From Deltaproteobacteria bacterium (GTDB taxonomy: Bacteria > Myxococcota_C > UBA6777), in NCBI GenBank assembly GCA_006226375.1, contig SBHC01000032.1, positions 1-32,376 on the forward strand: a stretch of 32,376 bases of DNA. Reading direction: 5' to 3'. The translations under genes were made by a program, and so were the position numbers. Positions within the stretch are counted from its first letter, which is position 1, and each line of letters starts with the position of its first letter. The notes beneath the pieces were generated by a model, which had not been told where the DNA came from, searched no databases, and worked only from the letters and a program-made list of their open reading frames with translations. Of the stretch, positions 16,823 through 24,988 are shown one piece after another.

Positions 16823-16840
16823 GCGCGCAGAAAGGCGCGC
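16823..16840 (-). terminator. GC-rich stem-loop after the HEAT-repeat gene
   Basis: GCGCGC (16823-16828) and GCGCGC (16835-16840) pair around a 6-base loop, about 75 bases past the HEAT gene stop on the minus strand. The following minus-strand bases (TCCCTGTCTTTG) are only mildly T-rich, so termination is possible but weak. Confidence 0.3.
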
Positions 16841-16912
16841 CCAAGATGCATGAGAATTCAATACGTTCGATAGAAGCAGAAAGGGCAAGAACGCTGGGAG
16901 CGACCTCTCTCC

Positions 16913-17599
16913 TTAGGCTTCTGCGCCGCTGCGAGGTGGCGGAGGTCCGAGTTGCTCCGTAATCTTGACCAGGGATTGATGGACAATGTAGCGAAGCTCA
17001 TCGTCAGGCGTCCCAAGCAATCCCATCAATGGACCAATCGAACGAGGGTCAGGATGGTGCGCAAGGGAGGCAGCGACTGCTTTTCGCACAGAGATATCAG
17101 GATCCCAGACACGAGCAATGAGCTGATCAAGCAGAGTATCCGAGAGCGGCGGTGGGAACGAGGCAAGCTCCTTCGCCGCCGTTTCGCGAACTTCTGCAAC
17201 TTCATCATTCAGGGCAGCTTCCAACGCTTCAATGGTGGACTCCGAAAATCGAGAGGCCATGCACAAGCCACGAAGGGCTTCTTGCCGCAAGGACGCGTTG
17301 GTACTGTAACGAGCTTGGTATACGAGAGCCTGCAGTTGTTGGGGAGACACAGCAGGAATGTTGGCAGGTTGAGAGACAACTGAAGGGAGAAGTTCGGCAG
17401 CTTGTGGTCGGCTTCGTGGGCGCGGGCTGTCAACAGCCGGGAGGGCAGAGAGCGAAGCAGAGCTTCGATTGGCCATCCTCATTCGCGCAACCACCGAGCG
17501 AGCTTTCCGCTGGTAGGCTTGCACTGGGGTGCTCTGTTCTTGCTGCATCGTCTTGACACGGTCAAGACACCCCAAGTCGGCATACGACTTTTTCTTCAT
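16913..17599 (-). CDS. HEAT-repeat protein (228 aa)
   Basis: Residues of about 84-215 form three to four HEAT-like helical repeats (ASLRQEALRGLCMA, AEVRETAAKELASF, ISVRKAVAASLAHH, DELRYIVHQSLVKI). The conserved Asp/Glu-x-x-(V/L)-R pattern at each helix start is that of PBS-lyase-type HEAT repeats, which act as protein-binding scaffolds. The first 80 residues are basic, Ser/Pro-rich and probably unstructured. There is no signal peptide, so it is likely cytoplasmic. The ATG at 17599 is directly preceded by TATAAC and has only AGGGTG at 11 bases as a ribosome site. The ATG at 17548 is an alternative start, so the N-terminus is uncertain. It runs divergently from the GatE-like gene. Confidence 0.75.
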   Translation of the reverse strand: MKKKSYADLGCLDRVKTMQQEQSTPVQAYQRKARSVVARMRMANRSSASLSALPAVDSPRPRSRPQAAELLPSVVSQPANIPAVSPQQLQALVYQARYSTNASLRQEALRGLCMASRFSESTIEALEAALNDEVAEVRETAAKELASFPPPLSDTLLDQLIARVWDPDISVRKAVAASLAHHPDPRSIGPLMGLLGTPDDELRYIVHQSLVKITEQLGPPPPRSGAEA

Positions 17600-18175
17600 G
17601 TTATACTTGGAACACCCTTCGGATACCGTCGTTTACCCAAAAGGCCTTCACTCTCCTTTTTTTGAGATTAAGTCGTAGACCTTTCCATCCTATAGATAGG
17701 AGCCACGACCTCATCACAGCATAACAAACACAGATCCAAAAGTAAAAATACGTCCTTCATCCAAGACACATGTTGCCCACCAAATGTTACATGGGGTATG
17801 AACATTTTGGAAAACAACGTTGCCAACTCATTTCATTCCATGGGAAAACGCCCCAAAGAAAGAAAAAGTAGTTGTTGCAAAAAGCACAGATCCGATTTCA
17901 TCACACTTTAGACCGAAAAACAGATGAAAACATTCAAAGGAACTTTGCAAAAAGGAAGATCATGTCTTGAACTGGGTCTAGGATAAACAGCCCACTGAAC
18001 ACCTGTCAAGTTAATAACTCACCTCCTTGCTACGAGTACCTTTTCTCGCCGATTGCAAAGGGAAAGTCAAAAAAAGGGCTGCACTTCCAGAGAAGATTCG
18101 ATTATCTTGGAGTCGCTTCTTTCGTTTATATACCGAAAACCACAACAAGAATTACAGTTTGGGTCGACAAAGCGG
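17600..18175. other. Divergent non-coding region, AT-richer than its surroundings
   Basis: About 575 bases between the HEAT gene and the GatE-like gene. It is rich in A-runs and must hold both promoters. A TTGAAC at about 17969 and several TATA-like stretches are present, but none combine into a convincing promoter at normal spacing. No RNA gene or hairpin of note was seen. The downstream coding frame is open back to a TTG at 18053, so the last 120 bases may be translated. Confidence 0.5.
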
Positions 18176-19711
18176 GTGACAAAAAAAAACAGGGAACAGG
18201 CCTCAGTTCAAGTGAGATGGAACGTCGAACTCCATACACCCCAACGACTTTGTTGCGGTTGCCGCACGACAACGCGGGTCCAAACGGGAGCCCAATCGAG
18301 CACCGGACACAAGACCAACATCTCGGATACAACGAAGACTTCAACCAATGATGCTTTGAGACCAAGCGCTCCCGACAGAGACAGTTTCTGGTTTCCTGGA
18401 GAAACCCCCAGACCCTCCCTTTCCCCCTACCTTTTCGATTTTTGCTCGTACGATGCAGGGGAAGCGATCCCGAAAAGCGTCAACGAAGAAGCGTTGTTAC
18501 TTGGCCTAAAGATCGCCTTGATGTGCCAATGTTACGTTCCCAACTCCTGGGTTGCAATGAAACAATGGCACCCCAACCGAACCCAACCCAGCTATCTTTT
18601 ATCTCCCTGGTCCGAATGGCAACGAAAGATCCTCCTTGGCGTCAACGGTCACATCCCTGTGGGCAAAAAGGAGCGTGAAGTCTCGGTCTACCTTCAAGAG
18701 CGTCATCCATCGGACTCGCAACCCTTGGCACATCGCGCTCCGTTTGGCGCGCCTGTTCTCTCCCTCGTCTCGGGCTGGATTCCTTGGGCAGAGATGCACG
18801 AAATGGCCGAACGGATGGAAGCTTTAACCTTGGGTTCGGGTTGGACGGTCCCTTCGACGGGTCACTGGAACGTCAACCTGAAGCAAGCTGGAGAGACAGA
18901 CGTCACATGGACCACGCATCGTCACTCGCTCTTGTTTAAGCTCCAGAGAAAGCTGGACGCCGTCGCTGCCATCGACTCCCCGACACTGGTCGCCTGGGTT
19001 CAAGAGGCTGGGATGAAGACCCAAACAACCCCCAGCCCTCAAGTGTTCTTGGAGAAGGACAAGGCTCTCCCGCCGATTCCAACCCAGCCTTACCAAACCA
19101 AAGCGGAGGAAGCGACCTTTCCCACAAAAGGTTGGCACCTCCTCACAGAGATGACGCTCCTGGGCCTGCCCAAGCAAGTCCGTTGGGGGATTCTTCGGCT
19201 GGGCCATGGGGCGCTGTTTCAAGAATGTCGCAAGGCCAACCCCAAAGTTCCGCCGGTCCGCTGGGGCGAACTCCTCTACTCCTGGCCCATACATTTAAAG
19301 AGGAAGGGTGTGCCGATTCATCAACTCACGGCACAACGCTACCTTGCCATCGCCTCCCTCCACGGCCTGGGACGATGCCACAGGGAAGTATTAATGGACC
19401 TCCTCGCGTTTGCGGCGTTGTTCCCTTCCACGTCCATCCGTCACTTGCTTAAACAAAAGATGGGGGTGAACCCCGTCACTCCCAGCGAGCTGGAAACCAA
19501 GATAGGGAGCTGGCTGCGTGGACCGCTACCCCGCTCAACCGACTGGAAGACACGAGAGAAAGTCTGGATGGGGCGGCTGATGGAGCGAGTGCGAGGGGCC
19601 TTGTCGGGAAGAGAAGTCCGCCGAGCGCTGTACAGATACTTCTCCGAGCATCCCCCCACCGAATGGGACCAATGTGACTACCCTCCTTCCGAACCCAGGA
19701 GGAACACATGA
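18176..19711 (+). CDS. Divergent GatE/GatB-like protein, predicted catalytically inactive
   Basis: The order of blocks follows archaeal GatE (tRNA-dependent amidotransferase kinase subunit). A VQVRWNVELHTPQRLCCGC block matches the GLEIHxQLxTxxKLFCxC start. Next come FCSYDAGEAIPKSVNEEAL (family: C...DE.PP..N.EAL) and GLKIALMCQC. SYLLSPW and GVNGHIPV precede SVYLQER (family LEEDA). GAPVLSLV matches G-P-L-E-I, and GHWNVNLKQ matches RQDxNVS. The C-terminus is a YqeY/GatB tail with WMGRLMERVRGALSGREV (family LMGxxMxxxRGxxDGxxV). The Glu and His of GLEIH are replaced (Arg, Asn), as is the EED motif, so gamma-phosphoryl transfer looks lost. The region where GatE has its AspRS-like insertion is reduced to about 45 residues. 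The frame is open from a TTG at 18053; I choose the GTG at 18176 because homology begins nine codons later, but no start has a strong ribosome site. It overlaps the GatD-like gene by four bases. Confidence 0.72.
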   Translation: MTKKNREQASVQVRWNVELHTPQRLCCGCRTTTRVQTGAQSSTGHKTNISDTTKTSTNDALRPSAPDRDSFWFPGETPRPSLSPYLFDFCSYDAGEAIPKSVNEEALLLGLKIALMCQCYVPNSWVAMKQWHPNRTQPSYLLSPWSEWQRKILLGVNGHIPVGKKEREVSVYLQERHPSDSQPLAHRAPFGAPVLSLVSGWIPWAEMHEMAERMEALTLGSGWTVPSTGHWNVNLKQAGETDVTWTTHRHSLLFKLQRKLDAVAAIDSPTLVAWVQEAGMKTQTTPSPQVFLEKDKALPPIPTQPYQTKAEEATFPTKGWHLLTEMTLLGLPKQVRWGILRLGHGALFQECRKANPKVPPVRWGELLYSWPIHLKRKGVPIHQLTAQRYLAIASLHGLGRCHREVLMDLLAFAALFPSTSIRHLLKQKMGVNPVTPSELETKIGSWLRGPLPRSTDWKTREKVWMGRLMERVRGALSGREVRRALYRYFSEHPPTEWDQCDYPPSEPRRNT

Positions 19712-21048
19712 ACCCACTGCATCACTTTCTCCAAGAACATCGCCTGCAGGAAGGAAGTCGAGTCAAGGTAGAGTTGCAAGACGGCACTCAACTCAGAGGA
19801 CAACTCCACGGAGACAGCTTCGCTCCAGAAGCAACCGACCTGATCCTTTTCCTCCAAGAGTTTGGGTACCTGGGAGTCGCTCCTTCCGACATCACAAGCA
19901 TCAAGGAAGTTGGGTTTGGTCCTTTCCCTGTTGCGGCCCCACCTCCACCGGTGTGGAAGCTCAAGGCCACGGAGAAGCCAACGAAGCCCGCCAAAGCTCG
20001 CACCACCCTTCCGCAAGGACCCGAGCCCTGGTTAACAGAGTCTCCCTTTGCGCAGCTCACACCCCAGGTGCAAGTCATCTCGGTAGACTTCCACTGGCAA
20101 GACGGCCCGCTGCTTCCATGGCTTCACGAACAGCTGGATGTTATGCCGTTGCCCAGAGACCATACGTTAAGATGGGAGGGCGAAACGCAAAGAGAGTTAC
20201 GAAGCTCCGACAACCTCCGTGACATCGCCCATGCCGTTGGTGACGCCCTGAACCAAGGGGTCTCGGGAGTGGTCGTGGTCTGCCCGCAGCAACGGCTGGG
20301 CTGGTTGGCCACGGCGCTCACCTGGATGGTGCAGTTTCCGCCGGTGCCCATTGTGTGTTGCGGCCTCCCCAACCTGTCTCTGATCCAGCCTCACAAGCTC
20401 CTGACAGACTTGCAACACGCGTGCCAGGCGGCTGTTTGCCTCGACTGCGCAGAGGTCCTGGTGTCAGCCCCCGTTCGTTCCACGAGGGAGCGGTACCTCC
20501 TCCACAGGTCCACCCATGTCGAGATGACCCACACCTCTGCCGGAAGCGGTTGGAGTTCCCGATTTCCTGTGGCATCCATCCAGGGAGAAGCGCTGGCTCT
20601 CCACACTCATGACAGCCCTCCCAGGTGGAGAGAGCGAGAGGCGAAGCTGGTTCCAGGCTGGTCGTCGGATGTGGTCCGGCTTCCTTTCTCGGCCTACGCT
20701 CCCCCTTTTCTCTTGGAAGCGTATCTCCCCACAGCAGTCCGAGGGGTGTTGCTGGAAGGTCCAAGAGATGAGCCTCTTCCGCAGAACTGGCTTCCCGCCA
20801 TAAAGCAACTTCTTGAGAGAGGCGTCCCGGTGTTGGTCACGTCGCAGGCAGCTCATGGAGTCCTGAAAACTGAAGGACTGCAAAACCCCCTCGATGCTGG
20901 AGCCAAGAAGCCTCTTGTCTTGCCTCCCATGCTTGCCTCGACAGCCTACAGCAAGCTCTGTTGGGCGGTGGGGGTCTCGGAGAGTGTGACGGAGGTTCAA
21001 GCGCGAATGCTTCACAATGTGGCAGGAGAGTTTCTGAGAACGGGGTGA
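19708..21048 (+). CDS. Divergent GatD-like protein (Sm-like plus asparaginase fold), predicted inactive (446 aa)
   Basis: Domain order matches archaeal GatD. Residues 10-70 are the N-terminal Sm-like barrel (GSRVKVELQDGTQLRGQL, then DLILFLQEFGYLGV and SDITSI). A Pro/Lys-rich linker (75-110) follows, and then an L-asparaginase fold: GVSGVVVVCPQQRL matches GADGVVVxHGTDTM, TALTWMV and PVPIVCCG match ALSFML and PVPVVFTG, VEMTHTS matches VRKMHTS, VRGVLLEG matches YRGIVIEG, GVPVLVTSQAAHG matches GVPVxMTSQCxxG, and the end (MLHNVAGEF) matches MMxxNIAGEI. The STGGT and HGTDT motifs that carry the catalytic Thr, Thr and Asp are gone (VISVDFHW and VVCPQQRL instead), so glutamine hydrolysis is not expected. 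It is translationally coupled to the GatE-like gene through an ATGA overlap. Confidence 0.75.
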   Translation: MNPLHHFLQEHRLQEGSRVKVELQDGTQLRGQLHGDSFAPEATDLILFLQEFGYLGVAPSDITSIKEVGFGPFPVAAPPPPVWKLKATEKPTKPAKARTTLPQGPEPWLTESPFAQLTPQVQVISVDFHWQDGPLLPWLHEQLDVMPLPRDHTLRWEGETQRELRSSDNLRDIAHAVGDALNQGVSGVVVVCPQQRLGWLATALTWMVQFPPVPIVCCGLPNLSLIQPHKLLTDLQHACQAAVCLDCAEVLVSAPVRSTRERYLLHRSTHVEMTHTSAGSGWSSRFPVASIQGEALALHTHDSPPRWREREAKLVPGWSSDVVRLPFSAYAPPFLLEAYLPTAVRGVLLEGPRDEPLPQNWLPAIKQLLERGVPVLVTSQAAHGVLKTEGLQNPLDAGAKKPLVLPPMLASTAYSKLCWAVGVSESVTEVQARMLHNVAGEFLRTG

Positions 21049-21094
21049 AGAACGAGAAAGTGGGTAGCTCGTGGAGGTGAAGTTGGAGGGGAGT

Positions 21095-23605
21095 TTATTG
21101 GTTACACGAGGAGAAAGAGACGCAGGCGTTGGAGGTTGTGGAAGCTTGAGAGCACGTCGTTTTGCCACTTGGACAGGAGGTGCAAGAAGTTTGTCCCGTT
21201 TGCTCTTGGTACTTCCCTGTGGGACAGGCGTTGCAAGTCTCTTGTCCCGTTTGGCTCTGGGAGTATCCTGCTGCACAAGGCTTGCAGGCTGCTTTGGCGT
21301 ACCCGTCGTTGTAAGACCCTGCTGCACAGGGAATGCAGGCTGAAGCGGAGGTGCTCCCCTTGTTGGGATTGTACTTTCCTTTGACGCACGCTTTACACCA
21401 GTGAGCGCCGGTTTGGTCCTGGTAGGTTCCTGCAGGACAAACTTTGCACGAAGCCTTGGCGTAACCGTCGTTGAAGGTACCTGCTGCACAAGGTTGACAG
21501 GCTGAAGCCGAGGAGCTGCCTGTGTTGGGGTTGAACTTCCCTTTGCCACAAGCCTTGCACCAGTGAGCGCCCGTTTGGTCTTGGTAGGTCCCGGTGGGAC
21601 AAGTCTTGCAGGATGCTTGTCCTGTTTTGTCCTGGAAAGACCCTGCGGGACAAGTCTGGCAGTAAGAGACATACACAGAGCCAGTGTTGGGATTGAACGT
21701 ACCGGTTGGACAGGGAATGCACGATGCTTGCCCACGAGTGGGCTGATACGTTCCAGCCGGGCACACTTTGCAGGAGGTTTGTCCTACCTCGTCCTGAAAT
21801 TGGCCCTCAAAACAGGCACTGCAGTATCCACCTGCAGTTTCTCCACCTGGCGTGGCGCGTGTACCTACTGGACAGGGCTTGCAGTCAGTGGCCAACGTCG
21901 CCCCAAACTTTCCGGTACTATGGGCTGCTGGACATAGGTTACAATTCCCTTGACCTGCCAGTGGTTGATAGGCTCCGTATCCGCAACGTTCACAGTAGGT
22001 ACGTTCATGCCCATACATTCGGCTCTTGGTTCCAGCAGGACACACTTTGCATGAGGCCTGACCTTCTTGGTTTTGGTAGGTACCTACCGGACAAGTTTTG
22101 CACCCGGTTTGACCCGTTTGGTCCTGGTAAGAAGCAATTTGGCAAGCTTGACATTGCTTATCGTTTCCTACCCAACGTGTCCCAACAGGGCAAGGCTGGC
22201 AGACCGATGCAGAAGTCGCTCCACTGGTGAGGTTGATTGTTCCAGTTGGACACGCAATACAGGAAGTTTGGCCTGTCTGATCTTGGTACCCACCTTTTGG
22301 ACAAAGGGAGCACTGAGCTCTACCTTCGCCATACGAGGCTGTTCCTGCTGCACAAGGGGTGCAAGCCGATGCAGACGATGAGCCTGTGTTCCCGTTGGAA
22401 GTCCCAGCTGGGCAAGCCTGACAGGCTGAGAGTGAAGTCGCACCAGTGTTGGGATTGTAAGTACCTCGTGGGCACTGTTTGCAAGAGAGTTTGCCGCTTT
22501 GATCCTGGTACGTACCAGCCGGGCAGGCCTGACAAGATTTTTGATCGGCTGATTGGAATTGACCCGCCGGGCACACCTGACAAGCAGAAGCTGAGGTTGC
22601 ACCAGGGCTCGTGGTGGTAGATCCCGAGGGACAAGATTTACAGGAAGTCTGACCCGTTTGATCTTGGTAGGTACCTTTGGGACACGTGTTGCAAGAGTCT
22701 TGTCCTGTTTGGTTCTGGTAGCTTCCAGCCTGACAAGCGTTGCAACTTCCGCTGTCTCGGTCGGCAGAGGTTCCCGCAGGGCACTGACACAACCCAGCAT
22801 TGCAAGCGACTCCAGGGTCACAACGTACTTCGCACTTTCCACAATGATGAGTGTCTTGGGTCAGATCCACCTTCTTGTAGATGCCGCACGTGGAGTTCTT
22901 AACTTTAGGGTTGCTATGGTCCAGGCAAGCACCGTTGTCATCGAAACTTCCAGAGCGACAGATGGGACCTGCGCAGTTGTTGTTGTCATCCAATTGATTG
23001 TTGGGGATACATGCGAAGAGCGCCGAACAAGCGGTCTGATCGTTGCCACAGCTCAAGCTGTTGTCCCAACATCGACCTTTGTAACAAGATTGACTTGCGG
23101 TACAGGTTCGGCCGTTGGCTACACAGCTTTGCGGATCGGTGTTGTTGTAACAAGTCCCGTTGATGTTGGTTTGGCCCGTCGGACATCCACACGAACCGCG
23201 GACACACTGCAGGCCGCTGGGGCAGGCACTTCCACATTTCCCACAGTGGGAGGTGTTGCTACAAACGTCGACCGTTCGGTTGGTGCAGTAACTGTTCTTG
23301 ACTTCACCTTCGTCGCAGACGCTTCCGATAACAAAGGCAGCTTTGCTAGTGCCCAGCTTGGTTTGTTTTGCTGCGGTGGTGGGCTTCTTGGTCTCGTTGG
23401 TTTCCATCGGAGGGGGAGGACCACCACATCCCATAGCTTGGTTACCACCTGCCGTCCGACCTGTGATCAAACCAGGCTGCAAAAAGCCCAGGACCATCGT
23501 GAAAGTGAGCGTGCCCATCAAGGCCAACCAAGCGAATCGTTGGGAGGCTTTGTATTCGCCACCCTGCTTGTTGGGTTCTGTGTTGTTGTGTTGCTCTGTC
23601 GTCAT
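21095..23605 (-). CDS. Exported ephrin-receptor-like (GCC2/GCC3) cysteine-repeat protein (836 aa)
   Basis: Residues 1-24 are hydrophilic and 25-45 a hydrophobic helix, so it is either a long-n-region signal peptide or an N-terminal membrane anchor. After a Pro/Thr/Lys-rich linker, residues of about 95-280 hold irregular Cys motifs (CSNTSHCGKCGSACPSG type, seen in myxobacterial tryptic-rich secreted proteins). Residues of about 285-830 are some 25 copies of the ephrin-receptor-like/TNFR-like repeat CxxCPxGTYQxxxGxxxCxxC. The last two copies of a longer unit are nearly identical. The protein should be an extended, disulfide-rich surface or secreted stalk. The ATG at 23605 has AGGAGA eight bases upstream. 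It has no MYXO-CTERM tail and ends SFSSCNQ. It is convergent with the GatD-like gene (46-base gap). Confidence 0.88.
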   Translation of the reverse strand: MTTEQHNNTEPNKQGGEYKASQRFAWLALMGTLTFTMVLGFLQPGLITGRTAGGNQAMGCGGPPPPMETNETKKPTTAAKQTKLGTSKAAFVIGSVCDEGEVKNSYCTNRTVDVCSNTSHCGKCGSACPSGLQCVRGSCGCPTGQTNINGTCYNNTDPQSCVANGRTCTASQSCYKGRCWDNSLSCGNDQTACSALFACIPNNQLDDNNNCAGPICRSGSFDDNGACLDHSNPKVKNSTCGIYKKVDLTQDTHHCGKCEVRCDPGVACNAGLCQCPAGTSADRDSGSCNACQAGSYQNQTGQDSCNTCPKGTYQDQTGQTSCKSCPSGSTTTSPGATSASACQVCPAGQFQSADQKSCQACPAGTYQDQSGKLSCKQCPRGTYNPNTGATSLSACQACPAGTSNGNTGSSSASACTPCAAGTASYGEGRAQCSLCPKGGYQDQTGQTSCIACPTGTINLTSGATSASVCQPCPVGTRWVGNDKQCQACQIASYQDQTGQTGCKTCPVGTYQNQEGQASCKVCPAGTKSRMYGHERTYCERCGYGAYQPLAGQGNCNLCPAAHSTGKFGATLATDCKPCPVGTRATPGGETAGGYCSACFEGQFQDEVGQTSCKVCPAGTYQPTRGQASCIPCPTGTFNPNTGSVYVSYCQTCPAGSFQDKTGQASCKTCPTGTYQDQTGAHWCKACGKGKFNPNTGSSSASACQPCAAGTFNDGYAKASCKVCPAGTYQDQTGAHWCKACVKGKYNPNKGSTSASACIPCAAGSYNDGYAKAACKPCAAGYSQSQTGQETCNACPTGKYQEQTGQTSCTSCPSGKTTCSQASTTSNACVSFSSCNQ
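21280..21610 (-). repeat. Recent 162-bp tandem duplication in the GCC2/GCC3 protein
   Basis: Two nearly identical 54-residue units (GTYQDQTGAHWCKAC... to ...NDGYAKASCK) are encoded side by side. Their shared gtgagcgc landmark falls at 21401 and 21563, exactly 162 bases apart. The higher similarity compared with other repeats in the protein points to a recent duplication. Ends are approximate. Confidence 0.65.
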
Positions 23606-23980
23606 CTCTGCGTCTCCTGAGGATAGAAAGATTGGTTTCTAACGTTCGCCCCTTCCCTATGCAGAGGACGCACCAACGAGCAGAGATGTCACATTTGTTC
23701 ATGCGAGGCAAAGAGTTACACCATACACCTCGGATTCAACGATACAAGAATCAAAGGTTAATGTGTTGGATCCAACAGGTTGCGTTGTCCTGGATGCAGG
23801 AATCAACAGGTTAAGATGCATTCATAACGACGTTCGTATCCCTAGCGTGGGAATGAATACCCACGTTCACGAGCCCCATCATTCCCACATCATCGAGATG
23901 CTTCATGCGGGTGTATTCACATGTGTCGTGGGGGTGATGTTAGGTTATGGTGGAGGGTGGAAGAGGAATGAGAAGGGGGG
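23606..23980. other. Non-coding gap with a compound inverted repeat
   Basis: 375 bases between cysK and the GCC2/GCC3 gene, both on the minus strand. GTGGGAATGA (23847-23856) and TCATTCCCAC (23879-23888) form a perfect 10-bp inverted repeat 22 bases apart; inside it GTGGG also pairs with CCCAC (23860-23864), giving two competing stems. An AACAGGTT octamer occurs twice just upstream (about 23776 and 23806). The short plus-strand frame across it (73 codons) has no ribosome site, and I do not call it a gene. Confidence 0.5.
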
Positions 23981-24988
23981 TTAGGATTCAAAGCGTTTGC
24001 GGGAGGCTTCGGGGAGGTATTGGTAGAGGTCTTTTTCTTTGAGCCATTCGGGGTTGAACAAGCGGGATTGGTAGCGTTGTCCGCTGTCGCAGAGGATGGT
24101 GACGATGGTGTGGCCGGGTCCCATTTCTTTGGCAAGTTTGACAGCAGCACCGACGTTGATGCCCGAGGAGCCGCCGAGGAAGAGACCTTCTTCGTCGAGG
24201 AGTCGGTAGACAATTTCGACGGCAAAGGGATCTTCGATCTGAAGGGCGTCATCGATGGGAGCCCCTTCAACGTTGGCGGTGATTCGGCCGTTTCCGATGC
24301 CTTCGGTGACGGAGTTGCCTTCGCGTGTCAGTTCACCTTTTTTGATGTAGTTGTAGAGTACGCTGCCCATCGGGTCGGCGCAGACAATCTTGACGTTGGC
24401 GTTCTTTTCTTTAAGGGCGATGCCGGTGCCTGCGAGGGTTCCTCCGGTTCCGGTGGCGCAAACGAACGCGTCGACCTTGCCGTTGGTTTGTTCCCAGATC
24501 TCGGGTCCGGTCGTGTCGATGTGAGCCTGACGGTTGGCGAGGTTGTCAAACTGCATGGCCCAGATGGCGTTGTCGAGTTCTTCGGCGGCCTGGCTGGACT
24601 GCTTGAGGTAGTGTCTGGGATCCGCGAGTGGGACAGCCGGTACGGGGCGGATCTCAGCGCCCAAGATACGGAGGGCGTCGAACTTCTCTTGGGATTGCGT
24701 GTTGGGAATGTAGATGATGCACTTGTAACCGCGCGCCAAACAAATGTGAGCCAGGCCAATCCCGGTGTTCCCAGCGGTTCCTTCAACCACGATACCACCG
24801 GGTTTGAGGGCACCACGGTCTTCAGCGTCTTTAATGATATGGAGCGCCGCGCGGTCTTTTACCGATCCGCCAGGGTTGAGGAATTCAGCTTTTCCAAGGA
24901 TTTCACAGCCCGTCTCCTCGCTCAATTTGTTAAGTCGAATCAAAGGGGTATTACCAACAGTTCCTACAAATCCCTTACGAATGGTCAC
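23981..24988 (-). CDS. cysK: Cysteine synthase (O-acetylserine sulfhydrylase), PLP enzyme (335 aa)
   Basis: Makes cysteine from O-acetylserine and sulfide in the cytoplasm. The family marks are all there: GNTPLIRL at 12-19, NPGGSVKDRAA with the PLP-binding Lys44, the substrate loop GTAGNTG near 70-76, the phosphate-binding TGTGGTLAG near 178-186, GGSSGIN near 275 and the PLP-nitrogen Ser in CDSGQRY near 305. The end (RLFNPEWLKEKDLY) is typical of a proteobacterial cysteine synthase subgroup, although a cystathionine beta-synthase side activity cannot be excluded. The start is a GTG at 24988 with AAGGAG eight bases upstream. It stands alone; its neighbour downstream encodes a very Cys-rich protein, which may be chance. 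Confidence 0.93.
   Translation of the reverse strand: MTIRKGFVGTVGNTPLIRLNKLSEETGCEILGKAEFLNPGGSVKDRAALHIIKDAEDRGALKPGGIVVEGTAGNTGIGLAHICLARGYKCIIYIPNTQSQEKFDALRILGAEIRPVPAVPLADPRHYLKQSSQAAEELDNAIWAMQFDNLANRQAHIDTTGPEIWEQTNGKVDAFVCATGTGGTLAGTGIALKEKNANVKIVCADPMGSVLYNYIKKGELTREGNSVTEGIGNGRITANVEGAPIDDALQIEDPFAVEIVYRLLDEEGLFLGGSSGINVGAAVKLAKEMGPGHTIVTILCDSGQRYQSRLFNPEWLKEKDLYQYLPEASRKRFES

Noticed and set aside
17550-17568. Perfect 8-bp inverted repeat GTCTTGAC-acg-GTCAAGAC near the HEAT gene start
   Set aside because: Probably within the coding region, and a match of this size is expected by chance a few times in 32 kb; could matter only if the start is at 17548.
20464-21735. 423-codon minus-strand frame across the GatD-like and GCC2/GCC3 genes
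   Set aside because: It overlaps two better-supported genes, begins inside the GatD-like gene and has a Pro/Arg/Ser-biased shadow composition.
23420-23440. Lipobox-like AMGC (Cys60) in the GCC2/GCC3 protein
   Set aside because: The Cys is about 15 residues past the hydrophobic core, too far for normal lipoprotein signal peptidase cleavage.
22658-23620. 320-codon plus-strand frame opposite the GCC2/GCC3 gene
   Set aside because: Val/Thr/Ser-rich shadow of Cys repeats with no family resemblance.
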